Source of the DNA: Agaricus subrufescens
Taxonomy: Eukaryota > Basidiomycota > Agaricomycetes > Agaricales > Agaricaceae
DNA length: 64,000 nucleotides
Direction of reading: 5' to 3'
Assembly (NCBI GenBank): GCA_029945375.1
Contig: CM057064.1
Coordinates: forward strand, 186,001 to 250,000
This document shows, one piece after another, positions 11,162 to 23,491 of this stretch (positions are counted from its first letter, which is position 1; the number at the start of each line of letters is the position of its first letter). The notes beneath the pieces are model-generated. The model saw nothing but the letters and a program-made list of their open reading frames with translations, was not told the DNA's origin and did not search any database. The position numbers were made by a program, and so were the translations under genes.

Positions 11162-12679
11162 CTAGCGATCCATATTCATCTGTGCAAAATAGTCGCTCAG
11201 CTTCAGGGCGCCCGTCCGGATGCTCTCCCCGACGTTCTGGACGTCCGGGTTCGCCAGGAAGCGGCCCATGGCGTCGCGCGCGGCGTTCTCCAGCCCCGCG
11301 AGGCTCCCGTCCCCGAGCATTCCGCCATCGCGGTGCATCATCTCCTCCTCTTCCTCCCGGCCAAAGTACTGGTTCGACGAGATGCTTGTTGCTCCCTGGA
11401 ACGACTGCAGCCGCGTCTGGGCCTCGTTGACGGCCGCGGGGTCGTATGCGTTGCGCTCAAAGTACATGTCGGACGAGATCGCCTTTTGATTGCCAAATCG
11501 GTCGCGGGCGACTGTGGGCGAATCGTCGGAGACTGTGGATGCCTTGTTCGCAGTGGCAGCAGGGGCGGGGGCGGGGGTAGCGCCTGCTCCGGGTAGACCA
11601 CCGAATCCCAGTCTCGGAAACGCCGATGCGGCTGGTTTCGCTGTGGTGGAAGAGGGCGAGGACGCCAGTTTACCGATCTCGGTGGCCTTGCGCTTGGTCT
11701 CTGCTTCTTTGCGAGCCTTTTCCTCGGCTTCTTCGCGTTCGCGATCGTAGCCTAGTTGGCGGATGCGTTCTTCTTCTTCGCGGGCCTTGCGCTCCGCTGC
11801 GGCGAAATCGACGGGCTTGGTTTTCTGGGCCCCCAGGCCGCCGAGTTTGGATTTCTTGGCGGTGGTGGATGGCGCTGTGGTGGTGGTGGACGAGGTGCGG
11901 GAGGAGCGGGAGGCGGCGGACGAGGTGGTGAGGCGCGAGGCGGACGATGCGGACGAGGATGTGGTGGTGGTGGAATTGGCGCGGCTGCCGAGGACGGGGG
12001 GAGTGGCGATCCGGGCGGGGGTGCTGGAGGCGGACGAGGGCTTGGGGGTGGAGGGCTTGGACCACGACTCGAAGAAGTCGTCGTCTGCTTGCTGGGGCGG
12101 GGTCTCGACGCCGGTGGTGTCGATGCCGTCGACGTGGATGCCCTGGGGATATCTGGCCGGACATGAACGGGGTGCAGAGACGGCGCTGGAGCAGACGCAC
12201 CGGGCAGCATCCTCCCTGACCCGCCTTTCGAGCTCGCCCTTGTAGAGCTCGGCGGCGGGCGAGGAGTACTTTTTCTTGGTGTCAGAGTCGTTCAGAAGAC
12301 TCGATCCGCCGTGCTTGTTGAAGAACTCTGCGGCGGATGTGTTTCCGCCGACCTTCATTCTGCGGAGCTGGGCGAGCTGCCAGGTGTCGAGATTGGTCGA
12401 TCTAGGGGGAGATGAGGGGCGCGGGGGGTGGAGCGGGCGGGGACGGACCGGACAAAGGAGATGTGGACGCCCAGGTTGCGGTGGACGGAGGAGCAGTTGA
12501 GGCAGATGTAGACGCCAAAGGGGATGCTGGACCACGTTGGGTTGCGGGCATTGCAGTCAAAGCAGGTCTGCAGGTCATTAGAACAAGTATCACCCCAGAC
12601 AAAGACGCACCTGGTTGCCCTTCTGGCCCCGCAGCACCTTGAACACCCGCTCCGTCTCGTGCTTCGTCGGGTCCGCCAT
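11162..12679 (-). CDS. glo3: Glo3-type ArfGAP (ArfGAP2/3)
   Basis: A GTPase-activating protein for Arf1 acting with COPI vesicles at the Golgi. Exons 12679-12611, 12567-12449, 12401-12201 and 12152-11162 join in frame to 459 residues. The N-terminal zinc finger is complete ([25 protein letters not shown] with HISFVR after it, then [20 protein letters not shown]). The arginine finger lies in HISFVR-S. The middle is Ser/Thr/Pro-rich, followed by a charged coil ([15 protein letters not shown]). The C-terminus has two copies of the Glo3 motif (ISSDMYFER and ISSNQYFGR). A third intron of 48 nt (12200-12153) is stop-free and in frame; removing it gives [15 protein letters not shown], matching the family. 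The start faces Rce1 across 74 bp. Confidence 0.93.
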
Positions 12680-12753
12680 GGGAGAGAGAGATAGCGTGGC
12701 AGGGTCACGTGCGCCCCCCGCTGTCGTCCTCGCCGCGCGCGTGTCCGCCCGCC
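12680..12753. promoter_or_regulatory. 74-bp bidirectional promoter with CACGTG box
   Basis: Only 74 bp separate the start codons of the Glo3 gene (-) and the Rce1 gene (+). It contains one perfect palindrome GTCACGTG (CACGTG at 12706-12711), a binding site type for bHLH or bZIP factors. Shared regulation of two secretory-pathway genes is an inference. Confidence 0.5.
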
Positions 12754-14026
12754 ATGCTCGTCTTCACCGCGCCCCAGCTCGCGGCCTCCACCGCCCACCT
12801 CCTCGCCGCTGCCTTTTCCTTTCTCTATGTCGGCTCCATCTACGTCTCCTCCAGGGCCCGTCTCTCCTTTCGCGCACAGGACCCCCCCGTCGCGCCGTGC
12901 TCCAGCGGCGCCAGCCTCGACACCGTCAGCAGCAGCAGCTCCTCGACCGCCAACGGCAACCCCAGGCCCAGGCACAAGGACGAGCGCTGGCGCGACGATC
13001 CCGACGTCATCAAGGCACGGCTTCTCGCCGTCGTCCTCGCCACCCTCGCATGCTGCTCCATCGTGTATGTCCTCCTCTACCGCGTCATCTGGCCGCAGCA
13101 TATATCCGCCCTCGACGTCCTCGCTCGTCTCGGCTTTGCGTCCAGCTTCCCGCACAACACCTCGCTCTCGTCATGGGAGACCCTCCGGCCGCATCTCGTG
13201 ATGCCCGTCCTGTACCTCGGACCTCTCTATGCCGTCTATCTATCTCGCGCCTTCCCCGGCCAAAAGTGGTGGAGCTGGGAGATGAACGTCACACGCGGTC
13301 TGTGTACGTGGCAGGCCATCCGGAACGTCTTTGCTGTGCGTCTTCTCCCCACCACACATTCACCACCCCAGCGCTGAGCGGCCCACGCGACAGGCTCCCG
13401 CCACAGAAGAGATCGTCTTTAGAGGCTGCATGCTCTCTACGCTCCATCTCGCCGGTCTATCGCGGAACAAACTCTTGTTTCTGTCTCCGCTGACCTTTGG
13501 CTTTGGTGCGCCTTTTCTCTACTTGTGCTTTGGTGAAACGCTCATACCTCGTTATAGCGCATGTGCACCATGCCTGGGACACCTTTAATCGCTACGGTCG
13601 CAATACCCAGGCTGCCGTGCGCGCACTCACAGTAACACGTGAGTTTCTCGCTCAATCGTATGCTCCTCACATTGATCCCCCCCCCCAGTCTTTCAACTTG
13701 CATATACATCATTGTTCGGATGCTTTACCTCTTTCTTGTTCCTCCGCACATCTTCAATATATCCAGCCATCTCGGCGCACATGTTTTGCAATTTCATGGG
13801 TTTTCCACGTATGGAGTACGAAATTTCAATGTTCCCTGAGAGAAAAAAACGTACGTCCAGTCTTACTCCCCCCTCTCAAAGCTAACTTTGTGGCCATAAA
13901 GAAATCATCGCGTTTTATCTTATCGGCATTGCCAGCTTCATCTACGTTCTTCCCACTTGGACTTTTACACGAGATTCGCATTATTGGGTTAATTATACTG
14001 ATGGACACTCTGGGAATATTTACTAA
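12754..14026 (+). CDS. rce1: CAAX prenyl protease 2 (Rce1)
   Basis: An ER-membrane endopeptidase that removes the AAX tripeptide after CAAX prenylation of Ras, Rho and a-factor-like proteins. Five exons (12754-13335, 13394-13505, 13558-13638, 13689-13850, 13902-14026) splice in frame to 353 residues. The N-terminus has hydrophobic spans. The catalytic signature is intact: EEIVFRG (glutamates and arginine), [11 protein letters not shown] (histidine motif, joined across an intron), and [12 protein letters not shown] (second histidine and asparagine). QLAYTSLFG matches the family helix before the last motif. The first in-frame ATG is at 12754; upstream codons in that frame offer only GTG or CTG. 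Confidence 0.93.
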
Positions 14027-14345
14027 ACTTTTTCTTCTCTACGGTTTATCTTAATACGCATTCTTTAATTTCTTTTCCTTTCTTTCCCCTTTCTCCTTTG
14101 GGATGCGAGTTTTTAAAGAGGGCCGTGACGTCAAATTTTAATATCGCGCAAGTGGGGTGTCTGGTCGGTTTCATAATAAATTATGCAGAGTGCGCTCCTC
14201 ACTTTCTCTTTTCTTCTCTCCCACTTCCACCCCGACGAGTGCACCCTCCAACTCCCGTTCGATAGCGTTGACCGCTGCTAGCAGACAACACAAAAGAGAA
14301 GAGCTCAATCTCTCCCGTTTTCTTTTTTTTCTAGCTTTTTCAGTC

Positions 14346-17062
14346 ATGGCAAATCCAAGTTCAACGTCTTCGAAGCGACTGGTCGGGTTGGGATTACGTG
14401 GAATGCGAAATGTAAGTCTCTTGAAACTTTCTTTGGCAGAGATGATGAACACGTAATTAGTCGGTTCAGGCTCCTCCGACACAGGTGACGGCGCAGATCA
14501 AGTCGGCGTTGGCTCAGAGTAATCCCAGGACTAGCCCGACTATGGCTACAGTTACCACGACTACTACACCCGGTGGCTTGACTAGGACGACCACGACGAG
14601 TCCCTCTGCGACTTCGATGAGAACCAGTCCTAGTATGATGAATATCACTTCTTTCACCCATCCAAACGCTGTCCAACATTTGGGAGGCAATACGCCGATG
14701 ACGAGGACACCAACTTCGCCTGTTGGTCTGAAGACCGTGGGCGTTCGTGGGTCGGCTACTACTACTAGCCCAACGATGTTATCGCGGTCGGGGACGACGA
14801 TGACGAGTCCGTTTGGTACTCCAACCTCAACTCCTTTTGTTACTCCTAATACGAGCCCGCAGATGGGTAGAGTCAACGTTGCTGGAGGTGTGGAGGCAGG
14901 GAAGGAAGGCGCGGCTGGGTCGAGTACAACAAAGGTACGCAATTCCCATGTCTTTTTCAAAAGTTCTACGTTCACACGCAAACAGGCCGAACTTGTGAAC
15001 GCCAGTGCAAGAGCTATGAAAAGTCCTCATGGTCATACCCCTGATGGATATTTTGGGCCCATGAAGAGATTGGAGGAGATTGTGAATGAAATTTCAGAGG
15101 AAATGAGAGAGGGGGGTGGCTCTTCTCCTCATAGTGAGGTAAGTAATTACCCCTTTTTGCTTTATCGGATGATTTGAAACCGAAACAACTCGCTCAATAG
15201 CCACCTCTTTCACCGGAACTTCCCATGTTTTTCGATGTACCGTTCCCTTTACATCCGGAGAAAACGTTCAGGATTCATTCTTCGCCTACCACTGTGAATG
15301 AATGGGTTACGAAGGCGAATTCTGATGCTATCCCTCAACGGCCTCTGGTTCCTTCTGGTCGCGTTGTGTCGAATGCTGCTGATAATGGGGTTGGGTCGTC
15401 AATGCGGTCTCCTGCGGAAGAATCTGATCGAATCTCGGTCAATGCGCGATCTGATGAATTCCTTGAACGCTTCATTAATTCCCCCCATAGACCTTCATCT
15501 CCTGCTAAACACAAGAAATTGAGATTCAGTCCTTTACCTTCACCGTCGTGTTCCCCAAGACACCATCTGCCCATCTCGAGTCCGCGAAGTAGCCCTGGTT
15601 CGAGGTATTCGAGGATGAGCGCCGATTCGGCTATGGATCTTCGTCACAGATCCTTCTCGACTTCTTCTCCTTTGGAGGCAGAGCGGGTGTCGTCACCGCC
15701 TGCGTCGCCGTCATCGTCGTTATCGAGGTGGTTGAGAGAAGAGAATGGTCATCATAATAATTATTCGATGATTTGTTCGGCGAGTGAGTCCCCGCTTTTG
15801 GGGAGTGAGGGTGGTCGGAGGGTGAGGGTGAGAGGGGGTGGTGGTGAGGCGGTTTCTGCTTCGACGAGTCTTCAAGATGGTTTGGAGAGTTGTTCGAGTG
15901 TGGGATCGTCGTTGAGTTCGAGGAAGAGATCGGGCTTTAATTCACCTGTCGCTGTACGTGTCCTTACTTCTGTTATTGAGTTTCACTGATCATGTTGTTC
16001 CTATAGAAGATTGAGACGGTTCTGGGGCCACGCGAGCGCGGGATTGGATGTATACCTGAGAAGAGGGATTATCATTCTTTGTATTCGAGGTTGAGATCGC
16101 CGAGTATGTCTGCGGGATCGTTGACTCCCTTGGAAGAGAATGAGAGTATGGATTTTGGATTTGGGAATGGAGATGAGGGAGTTGACTCGTCACATCATTT
16201 TGACAATAGTCCTGCTCCTTCTCCGATACTTTCTTCACCTTCACCGTCGCCGTCGCTCCCCGCTTCTCAGATACCTGGTATGCCTGTGATAACTTCGTCG
16301 GATAATACGGTTGTCGTTGCCAATGCTGCGGTAGGAATTCTTTCTGGTGCGGGTGCTGGTGCTGGTTCGGGTACAGGTGCGGGTTCGGGTGGTCCGGCGG
16401 TGACTGCGACTGCGCCTGCACCGCGCCTTGGGTTGAGGAGGAAATCGACGGGGGTGGGTTCGCCTTTGGTTAATGTTGTGGCGACGTATGATAGTATCAA
16501 AAGTGAGCAGGATAAAGTTGAGGGTGGGGGAAGAGAGGTGGAGGGAAAAGATAAGGAGGGAGAGGAGGAGGATGGGTTGGATTGTTATGATGGTGGTGGT
16601 GGTGGTGATATGTCGATGAGCCCGGTTTTGATGAGGACGAAGGATAGTTTGTTGTTGAAGGATGTGCAGAGGCAGAAGAGTAGGAGGAGGGATGTGATGG
16701 AAAACCCGGATTTTGAAGTGTCGACACCTGATCTTGGGCGGGACATGGATTCTGGAGAGTTGCGGTTTCTTGTGGATAGAGAAATGAAGACTCGCGGTTT
16801 ACATTCCCGTGATCACGGTGCCAGCTCGGAGATGCGAGCTAGTTCTCCGCCGTTCTGTTCGCCCGAGGCTATTCGCGCTGTGGATTTGGGAGTTGAGAGA
16901 GCGCGATCGCCGATGTCCCCGGCGACAGAGGTTTTTGGTCCTCCTGATACGCCTACTATTGGACCTTGTGCGATGACGGTGGAGGGGTCGAGGCCGGTTG
17001 ATGAGGCGATTTCGCCTTTGCAGCTTTCGAGTCCGATTTTGCCGTCTGGGGTGTGTTCGTAG
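14346..17062 (+). CDS. Ser/Thr/Pro-rich disordered protein of unknown function
   Basis: Five exons (14346-14411, 14470-14934, 14986-15138, 15201-15953, 16007-17062) join in frame to 830 residues. I do not recognise the family. Residues about 25-180 are a Thr/Ser tract with many TSP, SPT and TPT sites. A short ordered block follows (ELVNASARAMKSPHGH, GYFGPMKRLEEIVNEI), then PELPMFFDVPFPLHPEKTF. The rest is disordered with many S-P sites, a Gly/Ala repeat (GAGAGAGSGTGAGSGG) and acidic stretches. The density of S/T-P sites suggests a proline-directed kinase substrate; that is inference. The 51-nt third gap (14935-14985) is a stop-free in-frame intron. Poly-T follows the stop. Confidence 0.75.
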
Positions 17063-17903
17063 GAGCTGGGGCCTTTTTTTTTTTTTTCTTTAATTTTTGG
17101 GATGTGATGTGATGAGAGTGTGTAGTGTGTTTCTTTAGGACTCTGTGGGCGATATTGGTTGAGAGTATTTGTGAATTGTAATTGGAGTAAATACATCGTT
17201 TTTGCTCTTCTTAGCTGTGCTTTTGATTGGGTGTTTTCTTGTACTCCTGGGTTATAGGAAGTACACTCATAATCTGTACGAGAGCGAGAAGGGTTTCTGG
17301 TATGACACGGCGGGGTATTGAATGTAAAATCGCCCCAAACGGGTTGGCTCGTCCCAAACTTGTGAAAGATTGAGAACAGGTGAGGGTTGCATTTGGTAAT
17401 CGTGCTCGCGACTGCTTTCAAAATGTTGTATTGTGTGGGTAGCATGGTTTTAATTACTGAAAGTATGAAGACTTTTAGATTGTGTTTGAAAATCCCAAGA
17501 CTTCAGGTCTGCCCATGCAATAGAAAATAGTTGTTTTTTTTAGCGAAATTAGCATGCTGACTTTGTCTGCGATACTAATTTCTTGCTCCACCAAAAAAAA
17601 AAAAAATTTTTAATTAAGAATAGTTGATTGTTTTCACGGGTTAATAAAGTGAATGAGACTCGGCTTTGGGCTTGTAAAGGTGAATTCACCAAGTTGCCTG
17701 ACGGTAACGGTTTACCTTAAGATGGATTCATAGTAGTATTACCCCAACCAGGTGTATCAGTAGAATATTGGAGAGAGTACAGGCAACTGAAAGGATACGG
17801 GATAGAATATTCTGGACACATAACTTCCGATCAACACTCGAAGAGGAAGACGGATAGGCGATTTACGTTTAACGTCTAACACCAGAACTTGAATGATGGC
17901 TAT
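17063..17903. other. Intergenic between convergent genes
   Basis: The stretch holds two 3' ends meeting tail to tail. It has poly-T at 17074 and an A-run at 17593, and no supported coding sequence. Confidence 0.5.
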
Positions 17904-20112
17904 TTATAGTTTACCTATGCTTCGCAGCGACCTCCTTTCCTCTGTGAGATTCTCAAGTTCTTGACTATCGATAGGCTGGAATATCCAGTTATACCAGCTT
18001 CCACCGCTGCGTCCGCTCGGGAGGTGCATGTCCTCCAAAAGTTCATCTGCGGCCTGAGGCCATCTGAATTTCGGAGTGAACATTTAGACGAGCTTGCGGA
18101 GGATGATGTGATTTTACTCACGACCAGAGGTGTAACGCAGATGCGAGACTTTCATTTGTCGTACCTAAGATACCGGGGAAACGTTTCTCGCACCATGCAC
18201 TGTGGCGGTAGGCTTCCTGAAGTGCGAGTTCGGGGGTTGAGGGTAGCTTGAGCTTGTCTCCGAGGAAATAGGATGATATCCAGTGGGCGACAACCTCGAA
18301 AACATAGCCGTTATTGCCTGCCATCTAGATGACATGGATAGATGAGGTATTTCTATCAAGAGGGATGGATGCTTTATACGTACGATTGCACCGTTGATAG
18401 CAAAGTCCCTGTTTAGAATGCTTTTTGCCGGAACGATTCCACGATATATTGGGGATGCCATCGGTGGCTTGGCATCAGAGTCTGTTGGTGATCTGGGTGG
18501 CCAGGAACAATAGGATGCCCATTCGTCCCGGGCTAAGACGGAAGGGGGAAGGACATGTCTCTTGATTCCAAGTTCTTCGGCGGTATGGTCTATGATTGTA
18601 TTTAGGTGAGTGGATTTTTCACCTTGTTGTTCTAGATTAACTTACCGTCGAAAATGCTCTCCCAAGATGAACGGTAGCCTGTGGCAATAATCACTACATC
18701 AGCTTTAATCTCTTGTCCATTGCTGAGCACGACCGAGCTGCCATCGTCGCTGAAACCGGTCGCCCGTGCTGGAGCGCATAGCTCGATTTGACCGTTCTGT
18801 GAGAGCGCATAGAAGGATGTAGGGCGGACGAGGCCGTCGTCAACGACCCGAGCTTGCCAGAAGAAAGGTCGAACGAGACGAAGTGGAGAATCTTCAGGAA
18901 CATTGTATGTTCGAAACTGGAGATTGTTTATGACTTCACGTCAAGTGTTGAAAGATAAGCTACCACGCACCCCGCCACCTCCCACTGCTTTGAAAATGAA
19001 GCGAACAATCTTCGATCCAAGCCTTGTGGTGTGTAGAAACCGTCTAGAAACAATGCTTAAGTAAATTGATCGGTTTTAATGGAAGTAGACCGCACTCCAA
19101 GTTGGAACGTAGAACACTATAAGGAGAGATTGTAGATGCTATTCTATGTAATGACTCAGTGCCAAACGTTAAAACAAAAATCACATCTCACTGACCTTCC
19201 CTGACGTAATGGCTTGGCCAGCGGGCGCGACGACGCCATATAAGGTTCTAGTTGTTCATATATAACTGTCACTCGTCTTCCCCGATTAGCTAGGTATGCT
19301 GACATACTATCGGAGTGAGAACGGGCTGAGTAGAAAGAGGGAGATACGACATACTCTTGGGCAGATTTGCCACATCCGATAACGACTACTCTTCCTGAAT
19401 TCTTGTCCGACGCAGCAGGAGCGGGTTTGACAATTTCCAGAATGTTTGGTAATTCCTGACTGAACTGGCTAGAATGGATGACGAGGCCTCGAAATTGAGA
19501 AGCCGCAGCTGCTTCAGGAGAGATATAGGATGGAATACGAGGATTGCTGCAACCCTAAGTTGACGGTAGTCAGCGTGAAAGCGCATCCCGACAGCGTTAA
19601 TCCTTACACCAGTACAAAGGACAATCTTGTTGAAATGAAGCTCTGAAGAGGTACCTGTATTTAAGTCCTTGACTGTCAGCATCCATCCTTCCCTCGGCTC
19701 CTTTTCCGGTCGTCTGACATTGACGACTTCAGTTCTATAGAGAATTTGGTGTGGTAGGAATTTTTTCGTAAACGTTTCCAGGTATTCGGACATCACTTCG
19801 CCGGTCAAACGTCCTCCAGTTTCATCAGCGTTGGGAGGGGGTTTCATTTCCATCGCTGAAAAACAAAGTTGCCCATGAACACTAGATATGGGGTCAATGA
19901 GCGTGTCGTATCCTTGATCAGTGGGTGCGTGATACTCACTTATTCAAGAGCAGGTCAGGATACACTTTTTCCTTGGACCAAATTCCACCTGGACTACTGT
20001 CACGGGTAATTAATTGAATATCCTCGAATCCGTCCTTTATCAGTGTTTGTGCGGTAACGAGAGCGGCTGGACCGGATCCAATAATCCCGATTCTTTGCTG
20101 AGAAGTCGTCAT
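17904..20112 (-). CDS. Flavin-containing monooxygenase-like oxidoreductase
   Basis: A FAD- and NADPH-dependent monooxygenase. The start at 20112 reads MTTSQQRIGIIGSGPAALVT, the FAD-binding Rossmann motif, followed by SSPGGIWSKEKVYPDLLLN. Later exons give MKPPPNADETGGRLTGEVMSEYL, IVLCTG, FRGLVIHSSQF (an FMO-type F-x-G-x3-H motif), the NADPH motif VVVIGCGKSAQE, VVIIATGYRSSW, AGNNGYVFEVVAHWISSYFLG and a C-terminal ADELLEDMHLPSG. The last intron runs GTGAGT to the acceptor before TGGCCTCAGGCC near 18080, and the stop lies at 17906-17904. At least eight introns are needed. Substrate is unknown; such fungal enzymes often act on N- or S-containing metabolites. No cluster partners are visible. Confidence 0.85.
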
Positions 20113-21712
20113 TATGGTCTTGAGTAGGGGAATGGGTTAAATCAAGGCCACATTATAGCCAGGGACCGTATTTATCTTTTAGCAAGGGATGATCTCGATG
20201 TGATGGTAACCCCCGGCGAGCATATAATTCCCGTCGCAGCATGACCGAATCATTTGCGATGCGATGGTGAGAATAAGGAAGGTAAGAATCATGTAAGAAT
20301 AGTACACACAGGTGCCAATGATGACTCGCTATTTCTAGTAGGGATGTTAGCCCTTTAAGTATAGATATACCCTGACCCCCTGATGAATGAACGCCCAAAA
20401 TTTCTCCTACCTGAGCACCTTAAGTCCCTCTAGAAGCATTTGCAGTCTGTTGGGGCCTGCTCAGGGCCCGGTCACGGCTACATCAGCTTCTGTACACATG
20501 AAAATTTTCCAATATAGCAAAGTCGTGTATCGCCTAAAACTTAAGCCGGTTGAGGACTTTTGTCGACTCTTCACCTTCCTTCACATGCCGCGTATAACAA
20601 AAAGAAGCCTTTTATTTTATCGCTTTGCACTAAGCTTCCCATCGAATTTTACCTCTTTGAGTTTGTCTGGCTTGAGGCATGAAGACCGGTTGATGCGATA
20701 CAGCTATAGGGACTCGACTAACTACCAGAGGTTTACATGAAGGTAACAATAAACCGTGGGTGGCATCAATGTTGCAGAAGTTCAACCTTTTACCGCTAAA
20801 TCTCGTTCTGATGACGATTCCAGAAACGCCAACGTCGTGGGAGTCACGTTTTATCTCTCGAGCTAGGGTAAAAAGGGAATACCTTGGAAAACCGGTTTCT
20901 TTCTAAAAACTGTTGCTTCTAAGATTGATGTAGATATCTGTGCCCTGAGGCCCGATACACGATGCATAAAGTGTACTGCAATTCGAGTTCTTCACAATGA
21001 CCTGGACGTTGAGGCTCGCGTATCAGTCATATGACTAACAAGAAGTTTGGGGGCACTCAAACCAACCGATTAGGGCTATTTGCAGCAGGGCTCCAGATGC
21101 TAATTAGTTATATGATAATTCAAATTGGATGTCAGTGCGTTGGAGCCGGACTCTTTACCCCATTTGGTTTGAGCTCGCGGCAGGCTCCGAGTGCGCTGTC
21201 CCCTTTCGCCTCCTCTAGAACGGCTGTCGAATGCAGCATCAAGCTGCTGCAAGTCTGTCATAGATCCCGAGTCAACACAACCTCCGACCATAATAACTCT
21301 CAATTCAGATACAATTTTAGTGTTCCGGACTTCGCCGGCACGTAAGTTCGGACCTAATTATTTGCCAAGTTGCTGTTACCGAACGATCATTCTTGTTTCT
21401 CCTCCGAGCGCTTAGCCCCGTCAAGCTTTTGAATGCCTGGGGCATAAGACGGGTCTTGGCTATATGCAAACAGGCAAGGGTACAGCTTTGCACCACTAAC
21501 AAGCTAACCAATGTCATTGATGTCGGAACCAAGGACTTAACGGCCGTTTGTGAGAGCTTTGCTTTGGTAGTTGGCTCCTATTTCGGAAGTGAAAATGAGA
21601 TTAACCATTCTGGTCAAACGAACTTGTTCTAAAGACTTTGACAGAACGAAACTAGAGCAGGTTTTAAAAGGCTGTCAGTGTCAAAATCATCTCTCCCGTG
21701 CAGCCCACAATA
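20113..21712. other. Intergenic, nothing recognised
   Basis: About 1.6 kb with only short frames on both strands and no family motif, RNA gene or repeat that I could recognise. It should hold the promoters of the FMO (-) and DUF6534 (+) genes. Confidence 0.5.
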
Positions 21713-23491
21713 ATGCCCAACTCTGAACTCATGTAAGGAGGTAATCCCTTCGATTATAGTATGTTCAGTTAATTAAACTCATAGCCTTGGTCCTATGCTC
21801 GTTGGCGTCTTTGCTAATACTATTCTCTACGGTGTAAGATACGTTTACATCTACATTTAGTGATAATTGACACTAGAGAAAAGGTCCTAATCTCGCAGGT
21901 GAGTCCTCTAGAACGACGTTCCAACCTCTGTAGGCCTAACTGCCGCTCAGTCGTTCATATACTATCGGACTTACAAAAAGTTACACACACTCTCTCTTCG
22001 TGAGCCTTAGCTTATGTCTGCGACAGGGACCCCTCTTGGATTCGATATTTCGTACAGTTGTTTTTCTACCTTCCCGTATCATCTCCATTAACAGTTATAG
22101 GTTTTCTATCTTTTCTTTGTGGAGACCGTGAATACCGGATTAGACATAGGAATGATGTATGAACCCTTAATTGAACGTTTTGGTAGGTGATTGTTATCCT
22201 CTTGCTGTTGCTTTGCCAATTGAAGTGCTATTGTACATTGACAGGGACTAAACGGGCTGTTACGATTGCTCCTCTCAGTATGTGTCATGAGTGTTTCATT
22301 CCTTTTATAACATTGATATGATCCTCCACAACGTATACGCTTGTTTTGTCTTGCAAACTAGTGTTAGATGCAGGTGAGCGATACGCGACGTAAATAACAC
22401 CTCACCACTTCATTAATTGGAATATCATTCCCATGATTATACTAGATCCCGTTGTTACTGTGCGTATTCGCTTCGATTAGTATCTTTAACACCTCTGTTT
22501 CCATTCTGATATCATCTGACTGGGAAATTTTATCCGCTATTTCTATACAGGTCATGATTTCCACACCCGTTCAGCTGTTCATGGCATGGAGAATTCAAAT
22601 AATCAACAAGTCAACATTCGTCACGTCTTCTATCATCTTCTTTGCTTCGTGTGCATTTAGTGAGTAGATCTCCATCGTTCGGATTAATGACCGCTGATGT
22701 CCTATGAGTTGGAGGCGTTGCCACAACAATTTCGGTATCACTCATACACGAGTTTGCGAGGTTACAACAATTTCACGGCGCTGTCATTACCTGGCTGGCA
22801 TCGTCAGCCGTAGGTGATGTCGTCATCACTGCTGCTTTGTCGTGGTCGCTGGTAAAACTAGTTGTTTCTGTCTACCATCTCAAATTCTGACTGGTGACTC
22901 ACCAAACACACTTCCAGTACAAGCAGAAAACAGGCTTTGAGAAGACGGATAATCGGATAAGTCGGATAATAAGATGTAGGTCTAGGACCCTGCTCCCTTC
23001 TAATTTTATTGTGGCAGGGAATCTAACCCTTCATAGTAACGATCCAAACTGGTCTTATAACAGCTGTCTCGGCCGCAGCTGATGTGATAATTTTCATTGT
23101 CGTGCCGGTGAGTATTGCTATTAAGTGTTCGGAATCGGCCTCCGAACTCGAAACAAATACTGATAATGGTAATAACAGAAAACAACTCTGTGAGCTTAAT
23201 TTCGGATAATGAGAGAGAATGTTCCCTAATTCATCGGTATCCCGCAGTAATCTCATCCCAGATTTTGTGCTTTCAAAACTCTACACCAACTCGCTTCTGA
23301 GCACGTAAGCACCGAACTTTTTTCTTGAGATCTATCAGTTTCTTATTCTTGTGAATAGTTTGAATGCCCGTGCGGGATGGAACCATCTCAGTTATAGAGT
23401 TAGGACTCATAATATTCTCTTCGGAAGCCAAGATTTAGGTTCTGAAATGCAAATAACCATTAATGGGAAGGTGACTCGCCATATTTTCTAG
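21713..23491 (+). CDS. DUF6534-type seven-helix membrane protein with micro-exons
   Basis: A basidiomycete-specific integral membrane family of unknown role. No long frame exists, but family blocks line up in order through about a dozen exons: MPNSELI-LGPMLVGVFANTILYG, QSFIYYRTYKK, ETVNTGLDIGMMYEPLIERF, TKRAVTIAPL, then micro-exons 22362-22373 (12 nt) and 22446-22459 (14 nt) giving MLDADPVVT, VMISTPVQLFMAWRIQ (from 22551), GGVATTISVSLIHEFARLQQ, FHGAVITWLASSAVGDVV, YKQKTGFEKTDNRISRIIR, TIQTGLITAVSAAADVII, SKLYTNSLLST and LNARAGWN. The end is QITINGKVTRHIF with TAG at 23489-23491. Two junctions (near 21832-21935 and 23108-23240) remain uncertain. Confidence 0.8.

Noticed and set aside
11182..12500. 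Several open frames of 70-160 codons on the plus strand and other frames opposite Glo3
   Set aside because: They are Arg/Pro/Gly-rich shadows produced by the high GC3 of the Glo3 gene; no motif and no splice structure.
12355..13155. 266-codon minus-strand frame across the Glo3 start and Rce1
   Set aside because: It is low-complexity antisense of Rce1; the Rce1 catalytic motifs and Glo3 zinc finger explain the region.
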